This document shows, piece by piece, positions 13,241-24,921 of a stretch of 64,000 nucleotides of DNA (positions are counted from its first letter, which is position 1; each line of letters starts with the position of its first letter). The stretch is from the NCBI GenBank assembly GCA_009739505.2, contig CM019179.2, positions 3,497,062 through 3,561,061 of the forward strand, read 5' to 3'. A model generated the notes under the pieces. The model made no database searches. It worked only from the letters and a program-made list of their open reading frames with translations, and was not told where the DNA came from. This DNA comes from Apolygus lucorum. Lineage: Eukaryota > Arthropoda > Insecta > Hemiptera > Miridae. The position numbers and the translations under genes were made by a program.

Positions 13241-13637
13241 ATATTGTACCCCCCCTTAATTTTTAAGGTTTATGTTTCTAGGTATAGCTAAACATTTTAT
13301 AAAAAAATTTCCGGCCGTACCCCTTACGGCACTCTGTCCAGTTCCAATGGACCGATTTTGATTAAATTTGGTAGGTATATGGGCTCCATTTGGAGTCTAG
13401 TTGTGCCCCGAAGCTTTTGGTTATTGTTAGGCACTCCTAACGGGTAAAAAGTTAGGGAAAACGTTCCCAAAACGCCCTAGATCGAAAATTTTCAATATAC
13501 AATAATTTTCAATTACAAGTACTGAGATTCAATCTTTTAAAATTTCTAAGTGTAGTTACCTACTTAGCTATTCCTCCTCCTCTTCTGAGTCAAAATAAAC
13601 ATTCGAGTTTGAGGACATCTCTACAAAAATTGATTTT

Positions 13638-14248
13638 GGTTTATTATTTTCAATAATGAACCTTTGGAATCGACCAAGAAAAAAAAAAATTTTAACACCC
13701 CCTCAAAATTTGATGGTTTACGTTTCAAGGTACGTAGAATCCAAAAATCGAATAAAAATTTGGCCGTCCGTCCGCCGTACGCGGCACTTTTGCCACTTAG
13801 CATTGACCGATTTTGATGAAATTTGGTATGTAGGCTCCATTTGGGGTCTAGTTGTGCCCCGAAGCTTTTGGTTGATGTAGGTCACTTCTAAGGGTTCCAA
13901 AATCAATTTTGAAATTTTGAAAACGCCCTAACTCAAAAAATTTTGATATAAAGGTATTGTTTTTCCTTCAATTTAAGATTCTATAGAATTTTTAGAATTT
14001 TTTGAGACCACGCGGAGCTCTGTAGGACTAACCGTTCGCTCCCTACGAAAATTTAAGGGTTTATATTGAAATATATATATATATAAATCAAAACACGAGT
14101 GTGAACCGCAAAAGAGGCCTAATCTCCGTTCAAATTAGAGCTGACCAAAATGCGATCGATGGTTGGTGAATTTGATTTTTTTTTTTTTTTTTGTAGACGA
14201 GTGATCTGTATAGAAAAATAATAAACCATTGTGTAATAATTTGCAGCG
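13638..14248 (-). mobile_element. Family A repeat, full-length copy
   Basis: This is a complete minus-strand copy with a hairpin at 13638 and GCAGCG at 14248, inside T-runs on both sides. It is nearly identical over long stretches to the copy at 1956-2567, so these two derive from a recent common source. Confidence 0.85.
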
Positions 14249-15117
14249 TTTTTTTTTTTTTTTTTCAAGGCGCCTCACAGACCATTGGTAGTCGCCGGCC
14301 CTTGGGTTCAGAACCCCTGTTCTCGGACAACTGACCAAAACCAACAGATGAAAGTCCAATGTCACCTAATACAGTTCTTCAAACTATCCAAAATATTGTA
14401 TTGCGCAGTTAGAACCTCTGAGGAAAGTATTTTGAAGTGGTTGTTGATCGAAACAATTCGTTTGAAGATTGTGGAGCTACGGAAGAAAAATTTCTCAGGT
14501 CAGTATTTCTCATCCTCAACAAAAGTCTTCACTGATTGACAACTTGACAGCCAATAGATCTCATCTGAACCACAAAAGAAACTATTTCCACAGGAAATAA
14601 ACCTACAGAAAAGAGTTGTTGGATGTACAGCGCAGCTCCTACGTCGACTTCACGATGCCTACAGACAGACAGGTTCCCTCCGGAGGAGTCCTTCCTCGTA
14701 GGACGTAGTTCATGTTATTCCTTTTTGAGGGAATATTCACGGATGGTTCCCGTCATCGTGTCACTATATTTACCTACCAAGAGGTTTTCCCAGTCGCAAC
14801 TTTTTTCAGGAAGATCAATCACTCAACCGTTTTTCCTTGAGACTCTTGACGTCCGTGGCAGAGTTGTGGTGGCGACGTGAAGTGTTCCGCCCCAAACCCT
14901 CGAATCGCGGAGTGGATGAGCGGAATTACCTCCGACATGAGGTCTTTTAGGTGAGAGGCGGAATATTGAAATATGACTGGTTGAACGAGTCTGCACGAGG
15001 GTATTTTTTTCACGTTATTTCGGTGATGGGTCGTTTCTATGCAAAACTATGTGGAAAAAAATCGTTTAACTAAAAATTAATGGTGTGTGCGCATGGATCG
15101 TAAAAACTGTTTATTGT
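14249..15117. other. No gene recognised
   Basis: Frames up to 85 codons lack recognisable motifs and have no clear splice context. Confidence 0.35.
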
Positions 15118-15175
15118 TATTTTGCTTCCTCACTACCGAAGGTAGGGAAGCTCTGTATTCGTGAAAGAAGTGAAA
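15118..15175 (+). repeat. Family B2 start fragment
   Basis: GCTTCCTCACTACCGAAGG followed by AAGCTCTGTATTCGTGAAAG matches the first 55 bp of the variant at 23433. The rest is absent. Confidence 0.6.
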
Positions 15176-15207
15176 TGGCTGGCTCTCAACAAGCTTGTCA
15201 AATTCAA

Positions 15208-15270
15208 TTTCTCCCTTGCGAGGGAAAAACATTAAATCATGTTTAATGTTTTTCCCTCGCAAGGGAGAAA
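15208..15270. repeat. Perfect 29-bp inverted repeat with 5-nt loop
   Basis: The left arm 15208-15236 (TTTCTCCCTTGCGAGGG...) is exactly complementary to the right arm 15242-15270, separated by TCATG. It touches the first unit of the 108-bp array. Such a perfect arm is young or under correction. Confidence 0.93.
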
Positions 15271-15690
15271 CTCAGCTGATCAGTGACCACTCAGGCGCCT
15301 TCAGCATTCTCCATTGACCCTGCTTCTCAAATTTCAGCTTCCTGCGTTCAACAGGAGAGAAAATGGCCTTGGAGCTCACTCAGCTGATCAGTGACCACTC
15401 AGGCGCCTTCAACATTCTCCATTGACCCTGCTTCTCAAATTTTAGCTTCCTGCGTTCAACAGGAGAGAAAATGGCCTTGGAGCTCACTCAGCTGATCAGT
15501 GACCACTCAGGCGCCTTCAGCATTCTCCATTGACCCTGCCTCTCAAATTTCAGCTTCCTGCGATGAATAGGAGAGAAAATGGCTTTGGAACTCATTCATC
15601 TGATCAGTGATCTGTCAGGTGCCTTCATTACTGTCCTTTGACCCACCATCTCGAATTTCACCTTCCTGCGTTGAATAGGAGAGAAAATTG
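15271..15690 (+). repeat. 108-bp tandem repeat, about 3.9 copies
   Basis: Units begin CTCAGCTGATCAGTGACC at 15271, 15379 and 15487, and a diverged one at 15595; the period is exactly 108. The first three are almost identical and the fourth is clearly older. Each ends in GGCCTTGGAGCTCA. There is no shared open frame. Confidence 0.95.
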
Positions 15691-15774
15691 TTTCTATACA
15701 ATGAACATTAATTTGTGATTCACACTCATATTTCTGATTTATCACTAGTCCAAACTGAAGGACCTCCTAAGTCC

Positions 15775-16311
15775 CTTAGAAGTGACTGACAATAACCAAA
15801 AGCATCTTGGTACCTTCCTCTTCTAAAAGATTAGTGTGACGACGCTTCGCCATCATTCAACACCGCCCCCGTCCGAAAAATGATACGTCAATCAAATTAA
15901 ATCTTGGTACAACTAGACCCCAAATGGAGCCGATATAACGTGGTAACTAAGAAATCGGTCCGTGGTAACTAAGAAAAAAAACGTTGCAGATTTGCACGAC
16001 CCCCAGCCCTAAAACATTAAACATGTTAAAAAAGTTTTATTCGATTTTTGGATTCTACGAAAACCATCAAATTTTGAGGCTGGTTAAAATTTTGTTTCTT
16101 GGTCGATTCCAAAGGTTTATTATTGAAAATAATAAACCAAAGAAATTAAATTATTTTAATTTAATTAAAAAATTTCAAACAATTCGAAATATAAAAAAGA
16201 ATTATTCATCCATTAAGAAATTTGATTACTGGTTGCTTAGGAGCAGCTTGAATTTTGGTTTATTATTTTCAATAAAATAATAAACCTTTGTGTAATAATT
16301 TGGAGCGTTTT
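15775..16311 (+). repeat. Rearranged family A fragments
   Basis: Pieces of family A occur out of order: TTAGAAGTGACTGACAATAACC, ACTAGACCCCAAATGGAGCC, the end with GGTCGATTCCAAAGG and AATAATAAACC (to 16137), then the two ends close together at 16257-16311. Confidence 0.6.
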
Positions 16312-16396
16312 GTCTTTGCAAATCAATTTTAAGTCGGGAATGATTCATATTGTTGTAAAAATCACGGATTGAATGAAGTCAAAACTAACGAAAAAC

Positions 16397-17031
16397 GCTT
16401 GCATACGAGTCTGCAACGCATTGGGACATTTTCATGTCTTTACCTATTGCTTTTTACCTCACTATAGGATTTTATAACCCACCCTCCGTTGTTGTCAGAA
16501 TGTGAAACGAATCATTAACATAATAACAATCTATAGCTATTTGTTGTATTTTTCAAACCAACCATCTCATACCAAATCTCAACTACCAACAGTTAATAGG
16601 AGAGGTAGGTACCATGTAAAGAGGTAGGTATGTACTACGAAAGAGTGTAGATATATTATGTTACAAATTGACAGAATTATTAATATTAAGAGGTAGGTAC
16701 CTAATTTCAATAAAATAGACGATTCCGGATTAATTATCTTCTACACTCACGATCATTAGTTTGTAAACAAAATATGAGAACAGTTATGCCCATAGCTCCG
16801 CTATTCGTATAGTCAATATGTTATGGAGAACATGAAAACGTTCGTTAAATCGAGAGCTTTCCAACGAGTGGTGAACGATTTTTGTGGGTTAAAAAGTGTA
16901 GAAAAGGAACAAACCTAACAACGGGGTCGTTGTAAGCGGAAATCATTATAAAGGCACTGTAACACAATTTCGTTAAGCAATTTCGTGACAGTTTTTTGTG
17001 CTATGTGCCAGGGCAAAGACATGAAAATGTC
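16397..17031 (+). mobile_element. Family F repeat, copy 2
   Basis: Begins AAAACGCTTGCATACGAG, with GGGACATTTTCATG inside the 5' end, and ends AGACATGAAAATGTC before AAAAAA. The interior is AT-rich with several AGGTAGGTA motifs. Confidence 0.7.
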
Positions 17032-17252
17032 AAAAAATATGAAAATTATTACAGAAAGGTTTATTATTATTCTGTCACTTCCTACCTAAATAAACGCTTC
17101 CCACTCAATTCGGAGAAATAAAGAGTTGTGGGTGCCTTCATTAGGAAATTCAATTTCGTAGATTCAATTAAGTAGAGCAAGCGGAGAGAGGAAGGGGAAA
17201 TTGATTAACTGTATCAATGTGTGTGCTATCAATTTTTAAATCTGCTAAAAAA

Positions 17253-18041
17253 CGCTGCAAATTATTACACAAAGTTTTTTGTTTTTCTGTGTAGATCACT
17301 CGCATTACCATCGACACTACCTACTCACCAACCATATTTTCACTTCAAAATTAAGTTTATTTTGAAGAAATAAACGCTTCACACTCAATTCGAAGAAATA
17401 GGGGGTTGTGGTTGCATTCATCAGAAAATGAATGTGATAACTGGTTGCTGAGGACGCAAAACTGAGTACAACTCGAAGAAACGAACAACGATCGCATTTT
17501 GGTCAGTTGAAATTTGAAAGGAGATTAGGCCGCTTTTGCGATTCACACTCGTGTTTCTTTTTTATCATAAGTTCTCATGGGGAGCGAAAGGTTGGTCCTA
17601 CGGTCTGATTCGATTCTAAAAATTGAATACTATTTTAAATTGATAGAAAAACAATACCTTCATATCGAATTTTTTTGAGCTAGGTCTCAAAAAAAATTAA
17701 AATTTAATTTCATTAAAATTAAATTTATTAAAATTCATTAAATTAAAATTCATTAAATTCATTCATTAAAATTAAATTTTTTTAAAAATTGAATTTCAGC
17801 CCTTTAATTTCAAGCCTTGGAAGTGACTGACATCCACCAAAAGTTCGGGAGCACAACTAGACCCCAAATGGAGCCCACACACCAAATTTCATCAAAATCA
17901 GTCCATGGGAAGTAAGGAAAGTGCCGCGTACGGCGGACGGACGGCAACATTTTTATCAGATTTTTGGATTCTACGTACCTTGAAAGAAAAACCAACAAAT
18001 TTTGATGGGGGGGTTAATATTTTTTCTTGGTCGATTCCAAA
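17253..18041 (+). mobile_element. Family A repeat, expanded copy lacking the 3' hairpin
   Basis: It starts AAAACGCTGCAAATTATT and follows the family order. It contains an AT-rich expansion near 17690-17800 made of repeated ATTAAATT units. It stops at GATTCCAAAG, where family G sequence (GTGTGAGGCTCCACATC) begins, so the last 30 bp with the hairpin is missing. Confidence 0.75.
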
Positions 18042-18342
18042 GTGTGAGGCTCCACATCGATATCAATCACAAAGGCGCTACATCCAAAAATTTAGTTTTG
18101 GGAAAACGCAAAAGAAGTTTTCACCAGTGCACAGTTCCTAAAATAATGGCTTATTACACTAAACTCTTTCATTTCTTCACGAAATTTTCTAGGTATAATC
18201 GTCAAGAAGGTCAAAATTAGTTTTGTTGAACTCAAATTTTTCTGAAATTGAAAAAAAAAAATGGGAGATGGATGGACATAGTGCCTATGTGCTTCAAGGT
18301 ATCGATATTATATTGATTTTTAGCGCATAGTGACATCTAGTG
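18041..18342 (+). mobile_element. Family G repeat, copy 2 (uninterrupted)
   Basis: A continuous 300-bp unit from GTGTGAGGCTCCACATCG to GACATCTAGTGGC. It shows ATCCAAAAATTTAG where copy 1 carries family C, so it serves as the empty site. No coding frame is conserved. Confidence 0.7.
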
Positions 18343-19154
18343 GCAAGTAATCTATACAAATAATGGTATCTATTTGCAATTCCTACATACTAGCGATACT
18401 GTACAGATCTATTTGCCTGCTAGTAGTAAGTAACCAGAGAGATCTACTCTACTAGAGAGTCGAACCAGTGAAGTCCATAAAACAAAAACTTTTTTCTCGT
18501 ACCACATTCATTAGTCCACTCAAAAAGCCAAATTTTTCTCTTTAAATTTTTATAATGCTTCAGCCTTGGACTGATTATTCGAAATAATCCATTGTACATG
18601 AGTGTGGCTGTCACGAAATTTCACAGGATGACTCTCTGAATTCTAATGACAAACTATGCACTTCCCTGTTTTACAAAAAATTGAAAAAAGAAATACAAAA
18701 GGTAAACTTGAAATATCAAATGTGAGATTTTAAAATGAAAATGTATACTGGGTGGCGCCACTCAAGTCCGCATAACTTCACGTTTCGATTCTACAACTAA
18801 TTTGCAACAAAAAATGTCTCCAAGATATTCTCTTTTAACCCCTTTGACTGTCAAAATCACGAAAAAATCCTAAAATTGAAAAAAACTTGGAAAAACAAGG
18901 GGTTAAAAGAAAATTGCTTAGGAACATTTTTTGTTGCAAATAAGTTGAAGAATCACCCTCTGAAGTTATGCGGACTTAAGTTGGGCCATCTTGTATACAA
19001 TGTAATATATTACTATCTAATGAAAGCAAATGCCACCAGTTTCAACAAAACGTCTAGCGACAAATTACAACTTAACAATCACGGCTTTCCTTTCCACCTA
19101 TGATTTCTTGAAAACAATTTCTCATTAAATGAAGTGAGAGATATTTGTTTAAAA
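18343..19154. other. No gene recognised
   Basis: A short inverted segment exists around 18750-19000 (ACTCAAGTCCGCATAACTTC versus GAAGTTATGCGGACTTAAGT), probably a small foldback element; no coding evidence. Confidence 0.45.
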
Positions 19155-19272
19155 CATATAGTAAAGTAATGCATGCATAAATAAATGCGTAAAGTATTGC
19201 ATTTATCACTTGGTCGTACCATTGGATAAAAATTAGGTCAATTTAAACCAGTTGGTAATCGATAAAACTTGC
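19155..19272 (+). repeat. Family C 5' end fragment
   Basis: AAAACATATAGTAAAGTAATGC with CGTACCATTGGATAAA and CCAGTTGGTAATCGATAA matches the first about 100 bp of family C, with a small duplication of the GCATGCAT stretch. Confidence 0.6.
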
Positions 19273-19273
19273 A

Positions 19274-19751
19274 GAATCCAAAAATTTGGCCGTCCGCCGT
19301 ACGCGGCACTTTCCTCACTTAGCATTGACCGATTTTGATGAAATTTGGTATGTAGGCTCCATTTGGGGTCTAGTTGTGCCCCGAAGCTTCTGGTTGATGT
19401 AGGTCACTTCTAAGGGTTGAAAAATACGGGTTTAAATTTTGAAAACGCTCTAACTCAAAAAATTTTGATATGAAGGTATATTGTTTTTCTATCAATTTTT
19501 AGAGACCACGCGGAGCCCTGTAGGACAAACCGTTTGCTCCCAACGAGAGTTTAAGGGTTCTAGATACGATAAATCAGAAACACGAGTGTGAATCTCAAAA
19601 GTGCTTAATCTCTATTCAAATTTTAGCTGACCGAAATGCGATCGATGTTTTTCTTCATGTTGGTTGGTGGTAACAATGGCAAAGCCGTGTTCTTTGCAGA
19701 CGAGTGATCTATATAGAAAAAATAAACCATTGTGTAATAATTTGCAGAGTT
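19274..19751 (-). mobile_element. Family A repeat, partial copy
   Basis: It holds the family A interior and 5' end (TTTGCAG at the right) but lacks the 3' hairpin end. It abuts a family C start fragment (19155-19272). Confidence 0.7.
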
Positions 19752-20815
19752 TTTAATCATCATCCCCTCCTCCCTTTTACCCACAAAAAGCAAATTTCAA
19801 CTTCCCTCAAAAACGTTTCGCGTTCAGGATTTTCCAGGGTTTTTCGAGAGAAAAAAATTTACTGAGTTTTCCAATAGAGTAAAATTCCCTGAGTAGGTAT
19901 TGTTGGTTTTCCAGGTCTCTAAACAGCCTTCAGATTTCTCTCTATCTTCCTCTCACTTTCCTTGGTTATCATGGGCCGATTATGATCCTATGATCGTTGA
20001 TACACCCATCCGCAAACGTTAATTCCTTGCTGTACGCCTGATTAACAATTTTTTCCTATTCCCTAACATTTTTATGGATAGTAAAATACTCTCCACAGAC
20101 AGTAGTTACACTTTTTTCCAACCTCAAGATCTCGTTATTCTTTCATTATTATTTTTATTACCAGTACTAAATCTATATTCTGTACATAAACCCAGGTAAA
20201 ACATAAATTCTCACACACTTTAAGGCTGCCTGTTTGATGTACCTTACTCTGTAGTTGCTTGCGGTGAGTGATTCGAGCAGATGAGCTTGAATGAGCAGAC
20301 AGTCACTTTGTGACAAACTTCCGCTCCTGAAGGGGGTTCTTCGAGCATAATGCCTCGCTAATTTATGATGAATTCGCATCCTCGAGAACCAATCTCTCTT
20401 CACTCGCAACGAAGGTTTGTGATAATAACCAAATCCTCTGTATAAAGACACTAGAGTTCTAGAGTCTTCACCTCCATACTTCCACTATTCACCAACTTTT
20501 AAAACCTGAACAGACGGTGTCACACAGTCAATCGTTAGCACAATTTTATCACTACTCTAAATTTTAATTTGGAAAAAAAATTATAGGGCAACACTTGTAA
20601 CATTAAATCTTAAAACCGTATGAGAGGTAAAACTCTCAGCCACACTTTTTTCGGTGATTGAGAATTCCGTGGTAAAAGGAAACTATTATAGGCAGTCATC
20701 ATGATTACAAACTCCATACTACCCCTCGAGTGATTAATATTGTGCTTCTTTTAAAGACATTTTTGAGGGATTTCCGCAGATTTGAAAATTCTCCAGTCTG
20801 TTTTTTTCTCTAATA
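19752..20815. other. No gene recognised
   Basis: A minus-strand frame at 20173-20451 (92 codons) has no motif I know. Left unassigned. Confidence 0.35.
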
Positions 20816-21840
20816 TAAAGCAATGAGGCGCATTGGCGTTCCGGAAAAGCTCATCAGAATGGTCGAAGTATCGATGAGGGACAACTGCCATGTAAGAGTG
20901 CAGGGCGAACTGTCTGAGCCAGGGGGATGCATTAGCCTGCATACTGTTCAATGTGGCGCTCGACAGATCCATCAAGGATGCTGGTCTGAATCGCAGAGGT
21001 ACTATATTCAGCAGGTCTGTCCAGATATTAGCCTATGCAAACGATATTGATATAATTGGCAGGAGTCAACGAGACGTGAAAGAGGCTTTCCTGGTGCTAA
21101 ACCGTGAGGCAAAAAAGCTGGGACTTGAGGTTAACGCACAAAAGACCAAATATATGATTGCGGGAAGAAATCCGAGCCAGGTGACCTTGCGGTTGGAGAA
21201 TTCACGTTCCAGCGTGTGGATTTCTTCCCATACTTGGGATCACTTGTCACTTCCAGCAACGATGTGTCATCAGAAATTTCTGCTAGGCTCATTGCAGCAA
21301 ACAGATGCTACTTTGGTCTGGTGCGGCACTTCAAGTCAAGAAATGTGTCCAGAAGCACCAAGGTACTCCTGTACAAGACTTTGGTACGGCCAGTCCTCAC
21401 TTACGGCTCAGAGACGTGGACACTATCTGCGGCAACAATTAGAGCTCTCGAAGTATTTGAGCGCAAAATCCTGCGAAGAATCTTCGGACCTGTGAGAGAC
21501 GGTGAACGCTGGCGAGCCAGGTATAACCAAGAAATTTACCAACTTTTTGATGACCAACAAGTAGTTGGATTCATTAAGTGTGGGAGGCTCAGATGGGCTG
21601 GCCACGTTGCTCGAATGCCTGACACGGAAACACCTCACATTGTCCTGAGAGGTGGTCCTGGTGGAAGACGCCCAAGAGGAAGACCGGGTCTCCGTTGGCT
21701 GGATGGAGTCGAGGAGGATTGCCGGCAAATTGGTGTCCGTAACTGGAAAGCGGTCGCCCAGAACAGGTCAGAATGGAGAAGGCTGCTTGTGCAGGTCAAG
21801 GCCCGACATGGGCTGTAGCACCGAGGGGTAGGTAGGTAGG
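20816..21840 (+). pseudogene. 5'-truncated, frameshifted LINE reverse transcriptase
   Basis: RT motifs appear in changing frames. RRIGVPEKLIRMVEVSMR (20823) comes first, then a deletion removes the RQGD block. ALDRSIKDAG, ILAYANDIDIIGR and GLEVNAQKTKYMI (20953-21180) follow. After a frameshift near 21190-21216, the C-terminus runs from FPYLGSLVTSS through YKTLVRPVLTYGSETWTL and GRLRWAGHVARMP to the stop near 21818, ending in a GTAGGTAGGTAGG tail. The catalytic YADD reads YAND, so even the intact part would be inactive. The class is RTE-like or a related clade. Confidence 0.85.
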
Positions 21841-22025
21841 TTTTTTTTCTCTTTGAATACGATAAGCATTGCAAGAAATCGGATTGTGACAAATACTGAA
21901 AACGAAGGTCTGAAAATCACCTTCTAGTTACCAAGTTGGGTCAACTGGCTCAAGGGGTCGACTTAGGATTATCTAGGATTCGTTATTTATCAAAGGACAC
22001 AACGATATAATTCCATGGATTTTCA

Positions 22026-22420
22026 TATGGGAGCCATGATTTTCATAGGGAATCTACCCCCAATCCGCATAATCCTCGAAGATGTTATCGAAATCAGATG
22101 GAAAATGTAGAAGTTATGGCTGTTACAAGGAATTCACGTTTGCGCATGCGCAGTGGTCGCTAACAGACTGGGGCAATGATTTTCATAGGGGACCATCTAC
22201 ATGCCAACCCACACAATCCCTGAGAATTGCATCGAAATCTGCCAATTACTTCCTGTAGTTTTGCCCGTTACAAGATTTCATGACAAACACACCGACAGAC
22301 GCGGAACCAAAATTTTTTCAAGAAGGCCTAAAACGTAAAAGACGAGTGGAAATTTAGATTTTGGAGATCATTCTTTTTTCGACCAAGAAAAGTGAAAACA
22401 ATGCTTCCGCTACTCAAATA
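22026..22420 (-). repeat. Family B fragment, minus strand
   Basis: Contains two internal units in reverse (TCACGTTTGCGCATGCGC; GGGGACCATCTAC), then AAAACGTAAAAGACGAGTGG and the start remnant ATGCTTCCGCTACTC. The left end is missing. Confidence 0.6.
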
Positions 22421-22439
22421 GCACCATGCGACATCTGGT

Positions 22440-22860
22440 GGATTAATTTCTGCACTCCTTTGGATTCGACCAAGAAACAAATTTTTAAACCCCCCCCCCC
22501 TCCCCCTCAAAATTTGTTGGTTTACGTTTCAAACTACGTAGACTCCGAATAATGGACAAATTTTGATGACATTTGGTGTACCAGCTCCATTAGGGGTCTA
22601 GTTGTGCCCCGAAGTCACTTCTAAGGGGTGAAAAATAAGGGCTGAAATTTTCAAAACGCCCTAGCTCAAAAAATTTCGATATAAAGGTATTGTTTTTTCA
22701 TCAATTAAAATTAGTATTGCATTTTTATAATCGAATGAGACTACCCGGAGCTCTGTAGGACCAACCGTTCGCTCCCTATGGGAAGTTAAGGATTGGACTT
22801 AAGATAAATCGAAATACGAGTGTGAATCGTGAAAGAGGCCTAATCTCCAATTTTAGCTAA
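22440..22860 (-). repeat. Family A 3' half fragment
   Basis: It contains CCTTTGGATTCGACCAAG, GGTTTACGTTTCAAACTACG, GCTCCATTAGGGGTCTAG and GAGCTCTGTAGGACC in family order. It lacks clean ends and has deletions in the centre. Confidence 0.6.
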
Positions 22861-22866
22861 TAAAAA

Positions 22867-24136
22867 CGCTGCAAATTATTACACAATGGTTTATTATTTG
22901 TCTATATAGATCACTCGTCTACAAAATCACCAACCATCCAATATGAAAAAAAATCAAAAAAAAAAAATCACCAACCATCGATCGCATTTCGGTCAGCTCT
23001 AATTTTAACGGAAATTAGGCCTCTTTTGCGATTCACACTTACCCTCACAAACCCCTAAATTTTTGTAAGGAGCGAACGGTTTGTCCTACAGAGCTCCGGG
23101 TGGTCTCAAAAAATTCTAAAAATTCTATAGAATCCAAAATTGAAGGAAAAAAAATACCTTTATATCGAAATTTTTCGAGTTAGGGCGTTTTCAAAATTTC
23201 AAAATTGATTTTGGAACCCTTATAAGTGACCTACATCAACCAAAAGCTTCGGGGCTCAACTAGACCCCAAATGGAGCCTACATACCAAATTTCATCAAAA
23301 TCGGTCAATGCTAAGTGGCAAAAGTGCCGCGGACGGCGTACGGCGGACGGACGGCCAAATTTTTATTCGATTTTTGGATTCTACGTACCTTGAAACGTAA
23401 ACCATCAAATTTTGAGGGGGTGTTAAAATTTTGCTTCCTCACTACCAAAGGTAGGAAAGCTTTGTATTCGTGAAAGAAGTGAAAAAAAAATGTCCTTCAA
23501 AATCAAAATTTCCACTTGCTTTTTGCGTTTTAGAGCTTCCCGAACAATTTTGGTTCCGTGTCTGTCTGTCTGTCGGTCTGTCTGAGGTCAATCCTTGTCC
23601 CGGGCAAAACTATACTAACCTGTGGTCCGATTTTGATGAAATTTTCAGGGATTGTGCGGATTAGGTCCTAGACGGTCCCCTATCAATTTCAGCACCTTCG
23701 GACCAATAGGAGCGAGTGCACATGCGCAAACGTGAATTTCCTGGAACCTCGGTTTCTCGGTTTCTAAAGAACCGATTTTGCTCAAATTTGGAGGTTAGTT
23801 AGGGACTAACTTCTAAGAGACACCCTATAAGTTTCAATCAAATTGGTCAAGCAATAGCCGCTGCGCATGCGCGAACTTTAAATTTATTGTTACAACCAAA
23901 ACTCCGCAACTATTCAACCAATTTCGATGAAATTTTCAGGGATTGTGTGGGTTAGGTCCCGCATATTATCGCCAATATTTTGGTATTCAATAACTCTTTG
24001 AATCATAATTTTTTCGCCAATTGATTCTATACGTCCATGTTACAATGAGTGAGGAAGCTATACTGCCCACCCAACTTGGCAGACGTTTTTTTTGTCTTGG
24101 TCGATTCCAAAGGTTCATTATTGAAAATAATAAACC
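22867..24136 (+). mobile_element. Family A repeat interrupted by a family B variant
   Basis: Both family A ends are present (CGCTGC at 22867; AATAATAAACC at 24136). A 653-bp family B variant occupies 23433-24085, in the run of T just before the GGTCGATTCC landmark. TTTT lies on both sides of the inner element. Confidence 0.82.
23433..24085 (+). mobile_element. Family B variant (B2), nested in family A
   Basis: It begins GCTTCCTCACTACCAAAGG, a hairpin-forming start like that of family B, and ends CAACTTGGCAGACG before a T-run. Inside are a (TGTC)n block and diverged units with GCGCATGCGCGAAC and GATGAAATTTTCAGGGA. Confidence 0.75.
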
Positions 24137-24921
24137 AAAATGCGACCGTTGTTCTTTTACTTCAAGCTGTACTTAGTTTTGCCTCCTTAGCAACCAGTAG
24201 GTAATCAAATTTCTTCAAAATCAACTTGATTTTGAAGCGAAAATATAATTGGTAGGTGGTGACAATGGCAAAGCTGTGTTCTTTGTAGTCGAGTGATCTA
24301 TACGGAAAAATACTATACCTATGTGTAATAATGAGGAATTTCACCATGTCGGAATTTCCTATTTTATACCCCAAAATCGGAATCAGCACCTCGAAAAACC
24401 CCCTAAGGCAAACTTTCAGCCCGAACTTCCTAATTTACGAATAAACAAAACAGTGTAGAAAATACGAATGTTTAAAAAAACCGGGAAAATGACGTCATGC
24501 TGGAATAGTTCATTTATGGCCGCTTGAAGCGCTGAGATCGAGAAATCCATAGTCCCCAGATGCAAAATTTCATGAAACAGTAAAGTTCGAAATCGAAAAC
24601 CGAAGAAAAAAAATATAAAAAGCGAGATGGGGAAAATTAGGTTTCCTCTGTTTTTGTTTGATAACTTTTCTCTTAGAAAACACGATTTCGTCGTCCCAAT
24701 GGGCAACACTGGGAGGAGACGGCAATCCGAACAGCCCAATCAGCGAGCGTTCCTGCTGCACGTCCGTTTTCCCAGTTAGTTTTGAAATTAAAAATTTTGA
24801 CTGTCTCCCAAAAATAACAGGAGACTTATTTTCCGAAATCAGCCCGATTTTCATCTATCCCACACCATTAACTATTCAGGAAAAATGCAAACAGAAATCG
24901 GTGAAATTCCTCATTTGCAGC
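24137..24921 (-). mobile_element. Family A-related fragment carrying MITE D
   Basis: The segment TGATCTATACGG to TGTGTAATAAT, then TTTGCAGCG after MITE D, is the 5' terminal region of family A in minus orientation. The remainder (24137-24290) is diverged. Confidence 0.6.
24333..24912. mobile_element. MITE family D, copy 1, nested in a family A fragment
   Basis: This 580-bp element has perfect 13-bp inverted ends, GAGGAATTTCACC and its complement, flanked by AT (24331-24332 and 24913-24914). It splits the family A terminal sequence TGTGTAATAAT / TTTGCAGCG, which gives an exact empty-site definition. ORFs inside it are also present, in shifted frames, in copy 2 (50730-51306), so they are not conserved coding sequence. 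Confidence 0.85.

Noticed and set aside
20173..20451. 92-codon minus-strand ORF
   Set aside because: No domain, motif, splice support or similarity that I can recognise.
24570..24854. ORF on the minus strand resembling one at 50907-51248
   Set aside because: Both lie in MITE D; indels between copies shift the frame part-way, which a real gene would not tolerate.
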